Source: an uncultured Gemmatimonadota bacterium (GTDB lineage Bacteria > Gemmatimonadota > Gemmatimonadetes > Gemmatimonadales > Gemmatimonadaceae). From it: a stretch of DNA of 12,370 nucleotides. Below the pieces are notes generated by a model. It was given only the letters and a program-made list of their open reading frames with translations, made no database searches and was not told where the DNA came from. The position numbers and the translations under genes are program-made. Each line of letters begins with the position of its first letter. The first letter of the stretch is position 1. The stretch spans positions 1-12,370 of the forward strand of contig CAMLDY010000074.1 in the NCBI GenBank assembly GCA_946478895.1. The letters are read 5' to 3'. Positions 1-6,157 of this stretch are shown piece by piece.

Positions 1-32
1 CCAAAATAACCAGGACCCCTCGACACTAGCAG

Positions 33-38
33 TATATT
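33..38 (+). promoter_or_regulatory. -10-like hexamer just upstream of the PAS gene start
   Basis: TATATT (5 of 6 matches to the sigma-70 -10 consensus) ends 8 nt before the ATG at 47. No Shine-Dalgarno sequence lies between them. If it is used, transcription would begin at or next to the start codon and give a leaderless mRNA. No good -35 element is visible in the few upstream bases available. Confidence 0.5.
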
Positions 39-46
39 CGCTCCCA

Positions 47-1093
47 ATGGCGATTGAACCGACGTCCGCCGACTTTCGCGCGATGATCGAGGCCGCGCCC
101 GAGGCCGTCATTGTCTACACCTTCGAGAAGTTTCTCTACCTGAATCCATTTGCTGCCAGGCGGCTCGGTTCTACTCCAGAGCGCCTCGTCGGCGAGCGGA
201 TACTCGAATTCGTCGCGCCCGAATCGATGCGGACGGTAGAGCGCAGGCTGCTCGAGCTCGCGCGGGGCGAAAAAATCGGCGATCCGGTCGACGTCAGCTT
301 CGTGTCCAAGGACGGCACCGTGATTCCGGCCGAGATCGTCTCGATGCCGATCGTGTTCGCGGGTCAGCGCGCCTTCCTGGGGCTGATTCGCGACATGTCG
401 AGGCGAAACGACATCGAGCGCGCACTGCGCGAGAGCGAGGAAAGGTTCGCCAACGCGTTCCGCCAGTCGCCGCACGGCATGGCGTTCGTGGATTTCGAGG
501 GCCGCTGGTTGAGGGCCAATCACGCGCTCTGTGAGATGCTTGGCTACTCGGAGGAGGAGCTGCGCGGACGAAGGTTCGCCGACATGACGCATCCCGATGA
601 TGTGGGAATCGACCTCGAGCAGCTGCAGCGGCTGATCTCGGGCGAGATCGGCAGCTACCACCGCATCAAGCGCTACGTGCGCAAGGATGGCCGGGTCGTG
701 TGGGTCTCGCTTGGCGTCTCGGCGGTGCACGATCAGATGGGAAAGCCGATGTACTGCATCGGCCAGATGGAGGACATCACCCTCCGGCGCGCGATGGAGG
801 AAGAGCGGGCCGAAGGCGCACGTCTGGCGGGAATCGTAGAGACAACGATTGCGGTCGCGCACGAGATGAACAACGCGCTGACCGTGCTCATGCTCAACGC
901 GGAGCTCCTCGACAAGGATGTGAACCCCGCCGAGCTCCCGGAAATCTCGCGCGAGATTGTCGCGGCATCGGCGAGCATCGCGGGCATCGTTCAGCGACTG
1001 CGCCAGATCGGCGATCTGACGACCGTCGATTATCTGGGCGAAGCCAAAATGCTCGACCTGTCGTCGAGGCCGAAGCCATCGGAGGAAGGGTAG
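47..1093 (+). CDS. Double-PAS sensor protein with a HisKA-like dimerisation/phosphoacceptor segment and no kinase ATPase domain
   Basis: The 348-residue soluble protein has no signal peptide or membrane span. A first PAS domain spans about residues 8-118. A second PAS with its PAC motif spans about 128-250, including W154-R156-N158, HPDD around 182-185 and MEDIT at 241-245. A short coiled linker follows, then a HisKA-like helix pair (about 258-325) with an H-box, AHEMNNALTVL, placing the candidate phospho-histidine at H272. The protein ends 76 residues later with no N, G1, F or G2 boxes, so the catalytic ATP-binding domain is absent. The strand beyond the stop is occupied by the convergent esterase, so there is no hidden remainder of a kinase. 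It probably senses an intracellular signal and acts as a phosphotransfer or partner-binding module. Ligand and partner are unknown. The ATG at 47 has no Shine-Dalgarno and follows a -10-like TATATT. Confidence 0.85.
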   Translation: MAIEPTSADFRAMIEAAPEAVIVYTFEKFLYLNPFAARRLGSTPERLVGERILEFVAPESMRTVERRLLELARGEKIGDPVDVSFVSKDGTVIPAEIVSMPIVFAGQRAFLGLIRDMSRRNDIERALRESEERFANAFRQSPHGMAFVDFEGRWLRANHALCEMLGYSEEELRGRRFADMTHPDDVGIDLEQLQRLISGEIGSYHRIKRYVRKDGRVVWVSLGVSAVHDQMGKPMYCIGQMEDITLRRAMEEERAEGARLAGIVETTIAVAHEMNNALTVLMLNAELLDKDVNPAELPEISREIVAASASIAGIVQRLRQIGDLTTVDYLGEAKMLDLSSRPKPSEEG

Positions 1094-1095
1094 CC

Positions 1096-2409
1096 TCAGA
1101 TCCCCGAGGGGAAGGTTTCCGGCGGCTCGATCTCGTGCCAGCGCTCGGGCTTTTCGAGCGGCTCGAGAGCGCGTGTCTCGTCGAAATGAAAGACAGCGTC
1201 GAACTGACGGCGCATGTCGGCGAGGAAGTAATGACTGAGGCGCTCGGTTTCCGGGCGGTACACGACGCCGATCGCGCGCTCGAGATGTGGCGATTTCATC
1301 AGCCGCGTGTTCGCGGCGGCGCCGCGAAGGTCGAGGAAGAAGCACGGCATGCCGGCTTCGTGAAAGCCGAGCTCGTAACTGTTGGGAAGCGCGGGTCGGA
1401 CGCGCCGCTGCTCGCCTGGGTCGTCCCAGTCGTGCGCGGCGGTTACGGTGCCGGTGTAGGTGGTGAATCCGACCAGCACCGCCCTGTCGTCGTACTTCTG
1501 ACGAATGAGCTGCCCGACATTCAGCTCGCCGCGATTTCCCATCTCGGTGGCGCGCGCATCGCCGAGATGGGAGTTGTGGGCCCAGATGACGATTTTCGGG
1601 GTGCGGCCATGCCGCTCGTAGTGCGCGACGAGGGCGTCCACCGTTTCGACCATGTGGGTGTCACGAAGATTCCATGACGACTGGCGGCCTCTGAACATCG
1701 ACCTGTAATACTCCTCGGCGTTTTTCACGAGACGCGCGTTCTGCTCGGCGTCGAAGAAATCGTCGCCGCCGCTGCGGCTCAGATACTCGATCGCCCGGCG
1801 CTCGAGATCGACGAGCTGGTTGACCGCTTCATCCTCGCAGGAGCGGGTGAGATCGAAGCTCGCCGCGTAGCCGTACGCCTGACTGTCCTCCCCAAAGTGC
1901 TCGAAGCAGGAGTAGCGATAGCGCGCGCGTCGTGCCGCGTCGGGATCGACCTTTTCCAGGTAGTCGACGACGGTGCGCATGGAGCTGAAAAGGCTGTAGA
2001 GATCGAGCCCGAAGAAGCCGGTCTTGCCACGCTCGTTGCGTGACGAGTTTTCTTCGCGCAGCCACTCGACGAAATCGAGGACGACGGTGTTCCGCCACAT
2101 CCAGGTTGGAAATCGCTGGAATCCCGCAAGCGCGGCGTTAGCATCGCGGTCGTCGCCCTCGCCACGTACGTATCGGTTGACTCGATAGGCGTCGGGCCAA
2201 TCCGCCTCCACCGCGACGGCAGTAAAGCCCTTCTCGATGATGAGGCGCTTGGTGATTTCAGCGCGCGCGTGGTAGAAGTCATGGGTGCCGTGGGAACCTT
2301 CGCCGAGCAGGACGAATTGGGCGTCCCCAACTCTGTCGAGAAGCGGACGGTAGTCTGCTTCGACATCCCTCAACACGTGCGCGGCGGCGCGCAGATCGTT
2401 CGCTGCCAT
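1096..2409 (-). CDS. Erythromycin-esterase-family hydrolase
   Basis: The 437-residue protein has the hallmarks of the erythromycin esterase (Ere) superfamily. These are a GEGSHG motif near the N-terminus (H40), the AVEADWPDA segment (E68), and an IWAHNSHLGDA motif (H278 and H281). In the studied Ere enzymes, equivalent His and Glu residues support water-mediated opening of the macrolide lactone ring. No signal peptide is present, so it should be cytoplasmic. The length matches the family (about 400-450). Most environmental members have unknown substrates and are not proven macrolide esterases, so this should not be read as a resistance gene from sequence alone. The stop lies 2 bp from the stop of the PAS gene, in convergent orientation. 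It is transcribed divergently from the large LuxR regulator, which makes that regulator a plausible but unproven controller. The start at 2409 places GEGSHG at the usual distance from the N-terminus. Confidence 0.88.
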   Translation of the reverse strand: MAANDLRAAAHVLRDVEADYRPLLDRVGDAQFVLLGEGSHGTHDFYHARAEITKRLIIEKGFTAVAVEADWPDAYRVNRYVRGEGDDRDANAALAGFQRFPTWMWRNTVVLDFVEWLREENSSRNERGKTGFFGLDLYSLFSSMRTVVDYLEKVDPDAARRARYRYSCFEHFGEDSQAYGYAASFDLTRSCEDEAVNQLVDLERRAIEYLSRSGGDDFFDAEQNARLVKNAEEYYRSMFRGRQSSWNLRDTHMVETVDALVAHYERHGRTPKIVIWAHNSHLGDARATEMGNRGELNVGQLIRQKYDDRAVLVGFTTYTGTVTAAHDWDDPGEQRRVRPALPNSYELGFHEAGMPCFFLDLRGAAANTRLMKSPHLERAIGVVYRPETERLSHYFLADMRRQFDAVFHFDETRALEPLEKPERWHEIEPPETFPSGI

Positions 2410-2424
2410 GCGCTTTCAAAGCGC
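2410..2424 (-). promoter_or_regulatory. Perfect 15-bp palindrome abutting the esterase start codon
   Basis: Read on the minus strand, GCGCTTT-G-AAAGCGC lies immediately before the ATG: two perfect 7-bp arms around one central base. Its position fits an operator that would block transcription or initiation, or a small hairpin hiding the start codon. No Shine-Dalgarno is visible for this gene. Function is inferred from position and symmetry only. Confidence 0.45.
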
Positions 2425-2539
2425 AACGAATGCACCACCCTTGTGCGACGACGACGATTTGCCAACAGGGGAATCCCGGGTTCATGGAGTCCGACGGCGT
2501 TTCCAGCGCCTGGTACTGGCTCGAAAAAAATAGCGCTCG

Positions 2540-2545
2540 TACATT
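2540..2545 (+). promoter_or_regulatory. -10-like hexamer upstream of the LuxR-type regulator
   Basis: TACATT ends 8 nt before the ATG at 2554, the same geometry as at the PAS gene. A run of seven A residues lies just upstream (2524-2530). No Shine-Dalgarno is seen, so the transcript may be leaderless. The rest of the 144-bp divergent gap (2410-2553) holds the esterase palindrome and an imperfect inverted repeat around 2471-2483 (GAATCCCGGGTTC), and nothing else I can name. Confidence 0.45.
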
Positions 2546-2553
2546 AGGCGCTC

Positions 2554-5500
2554 ATGCCAAGGCCTGATGAGGCACCGCTGGTCGGTCGGAGCGCCGAGCT
2601 GGCGCTTCTCTCTCAGACAATCGACGAGGCGGCAAAAGGATCCGGACGCACGGTTTTCATCGTCGGCGAGGGCGGTATCGGCAAGACACGCCTCGCCACC
2701 GCCGTGGCGGAACGGGCCGCGAAGCGCGGCTGGAACGTGGCGACCGGCCGCGCCTATCCTGTTGAGACCGGCGTCCCATACGCGTTGTTCTCGGACGCGC
2801 TTCTCCCGGTTGTTCAGAACATGGATCCGGCGGCGCTCTCGGTCCTCACCCGCGGCGCGTCCGCCGATTTCGGATACCTGTTCCCCAATCTCGGCAGACC
2901 GAGCGATCGCGAGCGCGGCTCAGCGGGCGGAGATCCGTCGGAGATAAAGGCGCGCCTGCTCTGGAACTTCACCCAGTTCCTGGGTCGCCTGTCGGCGAAA
3001 CAGCCGCTGTTCATCGTCCTCGAGAATCTGCAGTGGGCCGACGCGTCGTCGCTGGAGCTGCTGCACTTCATCGCCCGCCAGATCGGCTCACAGAAGGTGA
3101 TGTTGCTCGGGACCTACAACGAGACCGAGCGCGACTCCAATCCGGTGCTGCGCACAACCGAGCAATCGCTGCAGCGACTCGGCCTTCTCACTTCGCATCG
3201 CCTGGCGCCGCTGAAGGAGGGCGATGTCGATGATCTCGTCCATCAGATGTTCGGCGCTGACCGCAACGCGACGCGACACTTCTCGGCGATGCTCTACGAA
3301 TGGACGCGCGGCAACCCGTTCTTCGTCGAGGAGACCCTGAAGTCGCTGGTGGATTCCGGCGCGCTATCGCGCAAGGATGGACGATGGACGGGCTGGGAGA
3401 TGGAGACCCTGCGGCTGCCATCGACCATTCGCGACGTGATCAAGGCCCGCATCGACCGCCTGTCGGTGAACGCGCGCACACTCGCCAATCTCGCCGCCGT
3501 CATCGGAACCCGCGCGCCGTACGACACCCTGGCGAAGGTGTCCGATCTGTCGGAGAAAGACATCGTCGCCGCCATCGACGAGCTGCTGGGGCAGCGCGTT
3601 CTCGTCGAGACCGGGAATGTGGACGCCATCTATTACGATTTCACCCACCCGTTGCTGCAGCAGGTCATCTACTCGGAGCTGGGGCAGGCGCGGGCGAGAC
3701 TGCTGCACGCAACCATTGCCGAGGCGCTGGAGAGTCTCTACGGTGACACGGCGCCGGCGCACGCCGACGAGCTCGCCCTGCATTTCGCGCGCGCTCATTC
3801 CCAGGCGCTGGCGAGAAAAGCCGTACGCTATCTCCACGCCGCCGGCCGTGCCGCGCTCGAGAAGTACGCCAACCGCGAGGCGGCGGACTATCTGGCGGCG
3901 GCGCTCGAGCATCTCGACCGTGACCCGACGATTACCGACGCGCCGCGCGAAGACATCATCACCACCCTCGCGCGCACGAGGCAGCGTCTCGGGGAATATG
4001 ACGGTGCAATGGCGCTCTGGGAGCGCGCCCGCGCTGAGGCCGCCCAGCGGGGAGACAGTCATGCGCTCGCTGACATCGAGCATCGCATGGGACTCGCGTT
4101 CTACTGGAGCGGCAAATACACCGACGCTCTGGCGCGCTACGAGGCAGGCCTGCGCGAGGCAGAGCATGCGGACCCGACGACAGTCGTGCGCTTGCGCCTC
4201 GCAAAAGGCATCGTCCTTCAGGACCTCGGCAGGCTCAGAGAAGCGCAGGCGGAGGTCGAAGCCGCGCTGGAGGCGGCCGCTGCCAGCCGGCTGAATAACG
4301 ATGCGCTCCTGTCCCGCGCGCACCGCGCGTTGCTGCTGCTCTACGCCTGGACCGGTCCTCTCGAGCTCGCGCGCGACCACGGCACCAAAGCCCTCGCCCA
4401 TGCCGCGGCGTCGGGCCAACGCATGCTGGAATGGACGGCGCACTGGGGAATGGCGCTGCTCGGCGGGGTGTCGGGCGACGCAGACGCGGTGGTGACTCAC
4501 ATTACCGCCAGCGAGCAGCTCGCCGACCAGATGCGCTCGCCGTTGCTCCCGCTGTGGTCCGCGGAGTTGTCGGTGCAGTACTTCTCAAGCGTCGGCAACT
4601 GGGACGCCGCGCAGGAGACGGCCGAGCGCACCATCACGCTGGCCAAATCGCTCAATCAGAAAATGCTGCTGCCGCGACTGTACGTGTGGTCGGGGCTGAT
4701 CTACCTGTGGCGAGGGTCGACCGAGCGCGCGAAAGAATATTTCGACCTGGCGTGGAAGCTCGCGGGTGGTGAGAAAGCCGGCTCACTGGAGGGCGCGGGC
4801 GATCGCGCGCTCGATGTGCCGTCGATCGTGCCCGCCCACCTCGGCCTCGCATCGTATCACCTGGAGATGGGCAATCCGCGGGAGGCGGTGCGGATCGGAG
4901 AGGCGGGGCTCGCAATCGCCGACCGAACAGGATACGTGGTGTGGTCGCTCCAATGGCTGCTGCCGATGGTAGGCGAAGCGGCGCTGACCGCGCGCGACTT
5001 CGACCGGGCCGCGATGCACCTTGCACGAATGCGGAAGGACGCGGGCCGCCTCAAGCACCGGCTTGGACTTGCCTATGCGGACGCATGCGAGGGTTTGTTG
5101 ACCTGGTTTCGAGACGGCGAGCCGCGCCGCGCCATACCGCTGCTGCGTTCGTCGGTCGAACAACTGGAAGCGATACCGTTTCCGCCGCAGGCAGCGAAAA
5201 TCAGGCGCAGACTCGCCGGCGCGCTGATGGAAGTAGGGGAGCGCGAAGAGGGGATGCGGGAGCTGCGGAAAGCTCACGACGTGCTCGCCAAGCTGGGCGC
5301 GACGGCGGAGCTGACCGGCACCCGCGAAGAGATGCGCGAGCGCGGTGTGCGGCCGCCGCCCAAGTCCATTACGCCCGGCGCCGCGGGTCTGACTGGTCGC
5401 GAGATCGAGATCGCGCGGATGGTCGCGAGCAGAAAATCGAACAAGGAGATCGGCGGCGCGCTGCAGATCTCGGCGCGCACGGTCAGCACCCACCTGTCGA

Positions 5501-5580
5501 ACATCTTCCTCAAGCTGAGTGTCGGGTCGCGCGGCGAGCTCGCCGACTTCGTCCGCCAGAACGGCCTCCTCGACAGCTGA
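2554..5580 (+). CDS. Large ATP-binding LuxR-family (LAL/MalT-like) transcriptional regulator with TPR region
   Basis: The 1008-residue protein has three parts. First is an N-terminal P-loop NTPase domain, opening with the LVGRSAEL motif (about 9-16) and carrying a good Walker A, GEGGIGKT (38-45). Second is a long alpha-helical solenoid (about 380-900) with TPR-like repeats, for example near 511-545, 550-577 and 764-832. Third is a C-terminal LuxR/FixJ helix-turn-helix (946-1008) starting LTGREIEIARM and containing NKEIGGALQISARTVSTHL. The architecture matches LAL regulators, in which ligand or partner binding to the NTPase/TPR part controls DNA binding. The Walker B region reads LFIVLENLQWAD (152-163), with Glu-Asn where most relatives have Asp-Asp. 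The sensor-like segment reads GTYNETE (186-192), where Arg usually follows the Tyr. ATP hydrolysis may therefore be weak or absent. It is divergent from the esterase gene. The ligand is not predictable. Confidence 0.92.
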   Translation: MPRPDEAPLVGRSAELALLSQTIDEAAKGSGRTVFIVGEGGIGKTRLATAVAERAAKRGWNVATGRAYPVETGVPYALFSDALLPVVQNMDPAALSVLTRGASADFGYLFPNLGRPSDRERGSAGGDPSEIKARLLWNFTQFLGRLSAKQPLFIVLENLQWADASSLELLHFIARQIGSQKVMLLGTYNETERDSNPVLRTTEQSLQRLGLLTSHRLAPLKEGDVDDLVHQMFGADRNATRHFSAMLYEWTRGNPFFVEETLKSLVDSGALSRKDGRWTGWEMETLRLPSTIRDVIKARIDRLSVNARTLANLAAVIGTRAPYDTLAKVSDLSEKDIVAAIDELLGQRVLVETGNVDAIYYDFTHPLLQQVIYSELGQARARLLHATIAEALESLYGDTAPAHADELALHFARAHSQALARKAVRYLHAAGRAALEKYANREAADYLAAALEHLDRDPTITDAPREDIITTLARTRQRLGEYDGAMALWERARAEAAQRGDSHALADIEHRMGLAFYWSGKYTDALARYEAGLREAEHADPTTVVRLRLAKGIVLQDLGRLREAQAEVEAALEAAAASRLNNDALLSRAHRALLLLYAWTGPLELARDHGTKALAHAAASGQRMLEWTAHWGMALLGGVSGDADAVVTHITASEQLADQMRSPLLPLWSAELSVQYFSSVGNWDAAQETAERTITLAKSLNQKMLLPRLYVWSGLIYLWRGSTERAKEYFDLAWKLAGGEKAGSLEGAGDRALDVPSIVPAHLGLASYHLEMGNPREAVRIGEAGLAIADRTGYVVWSLQWLLPMVGEAALTARDFDRAAMHLARMRKDAGRLKHRLGLAYADACEGLLTWFRDGEPRRAIPLLRSSVEQLEAIPFPPQAAKIRRRLAGALMEVGEREEGMRELRKAHDVLAKLGATAELTGTREEMRERGVRPPPKSITPGAAGLTGREIEIARMVASRKSNKEIGGALQISARTVSTHLSNIFLKLSVGSRGELADFVRQNGLLDS

Positions 5581-5603
5581 TTACGACTGCGCGTATTTGG
5601 CGT

Positions 5604-5626
5604 CGCTGATACGTCAGCGTACGTAT
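5604..5626 (+). repeat. Two overlapping, mutually exclusive inverted repeats downstream of the regulator
   Basis: CGCTGA-TACG-TCAGCG (5604-5619) is a perfect 6-bp stem with a 4-nt loop. ATACGT-CAGCGT-ACGTAT (5609-5626) is a second perfect 6-bp inverted repeat that shares bases with the first, so both cannot form together in RNA. They lie 24 nt after the regulator stop and about 80 nt before the lipoprotein start. There is no adjacent T-run, so an intrinsic terminator is doubtful. A protein-binding operator or a leader-RNA element is possible. Confidence 0.4.
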
Positions 5627-5660
5627 AGAGGGCCTTTTCCAGCTTCGCGATCCTTGGCGC

Positions 5661-5680
5661 GTGAGGCGACTGCGCCTCAC
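5661..5680 (+). repeat. Perfect 8-bp GC-rich stem-loop in the lipoprotein leader
   Basis: GTGAGGCG (5661-5668), loop ACTG, CGCCTCAC (5673-5680). It lies 11 nt before the Shine-Dalgarno of the lipoprotein gene and overlaps an in-frame upstream GTG. No T-tract follows, so it is more likely a leader hairpin or operator than a rho-independent terminator. Confidence 0.45.
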
Positions 5681-5691
5681 CGACACCGAGC

Positions 5692-5698
5692 GAGGAGG
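5692..5698 (+). promoter_or_regulatory. Strong Shine-Dalgarno deciding the lipoprotein start
   Basis: GAGGAGG, 4 nt before the ATG at 5703. It selects this ATG over the in-frame GTG at 5661. The downstream start also puts the signal peptide directly at the N-terminus. Confidence 0.75.
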
Positions 5699-5702
5699 AA
5701 AA

Positions 5703-6119
5703 ATGCGAAGAACCCTGGCGGTCCTGGCAGTTACGACGCTGGCCTTAACTGCATGCGCTGGCGGCGCGGGTGACTCAGTCGGCCCGGGGAGCCTGGCCGG
5801 CACCTACAGCCTGCAGACGGTAAACGGCAAGTCACCGCCGGTTGTGATTATCGAGGATGCCGGCTACAGGCTCGAAGTTCTGTCCGGCACCTACACTCTG
5901 AATGTCGACGACAGCTACAGCGCGACCGCGTCGTTCAGAGAAACGGAGGACGGGGTCGTAACTCCTTCATCGGAATCCGAGACGGGACACTATTCCGTTC
6001 ATGGATCATCGGTGACCTTCACCGATAGCGACGGCTTCGAGATCGATGCGACGATCTCGGGCTCGACTCTCACTCTGGTAGCGGACGGTCTTACAGCACG
6101 GTATTCGAGGCAGCCGTAG
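5703..6119 (+). CDS. Small beta-rich lipoprotein of unknown function
   Basis: The 138-residue protein starts with a short lipoprotein signal peptide: MRR, a hydrophobic core at residues 4-14, and the lipobox LTAC with the lipidated Cys at 18. It is followed by a Gly-rich linker. The mature part is rich in alternating hydrophobic, Thr and Ser residues with repeated GTY-type strand starts (GTYSLQTVNGK near 33, GTYTLNVDD near 62, GHYSV near 97, and the closing strand ending ARYSR). This suggests a small antiparallel beta-barrel or sheet resembling lipocalin-like domains. I associate this type with Gemmatimonadota and related soil bacteria, from memory rather than a search. No catalytic motif is visible. 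The residue after the Cys is Ala, not Asp, so outer-membrane sorting is plausible if the cell is diderm. The gene stands alone behind a structured leader. Confidence 0.8.
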   Translation: MRRTLAVLAVTTLALTACAGGAGDSVGPGSLAGTYSLQTVNGKSPPVVIIEDAGYRLEVLSGTYTLNVDDSYSATASFRETEDGVVTPSSESETGHYSVHGSSVTFTDSDGFEIDATISGSTLTLVADGLTARYSRQP

Positions 6120-6142
6120 CTGTCCGGCAACCGAAGTCGATC

Positions 6143-6151
6143 TGCTAGATT
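6143..6151 (+). promoter_or_regulatory. Extended -10-like element just upstream of the decarboxylase
   Basis: TGC followed by TAGATT has the extended -10 form (TGn plus hexamer). The hexamer (6146-6151) ends 6 nt before the ATG at 6158. There is no Shine-Dalgarno, so the transcript may be leaderless. No clear -35 is visible, which an extended -10 can tolerate. Confidence 0.5.
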
Positions 6152-6157
6152 TGCGGA

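Noticed and set aside
1081..1112. Possible bidirectional terminator between the PAS and esterase stops
   Set aside because: Only a 4-bp CCTC/GAGG pairing and no T-run on either strand. Too weak to call.
26..1345. Long minus-strand open frame (439 codons) opposite the PAS gene
   Set aside because: It is antisense to a clearly conserved PAS/HisKA protein, is extremely rich in Arg/His/Ala, has no domain motifs, and runs into the esterase gene. It is a GC-rich shadow frame.
3364..4500. Minus-strand open frame (378 codons) inside the LuxR regulator gene
   Set aside because: The sense strand encodes the continuous TPR region of the regulator, and the antisense product has no domain features.
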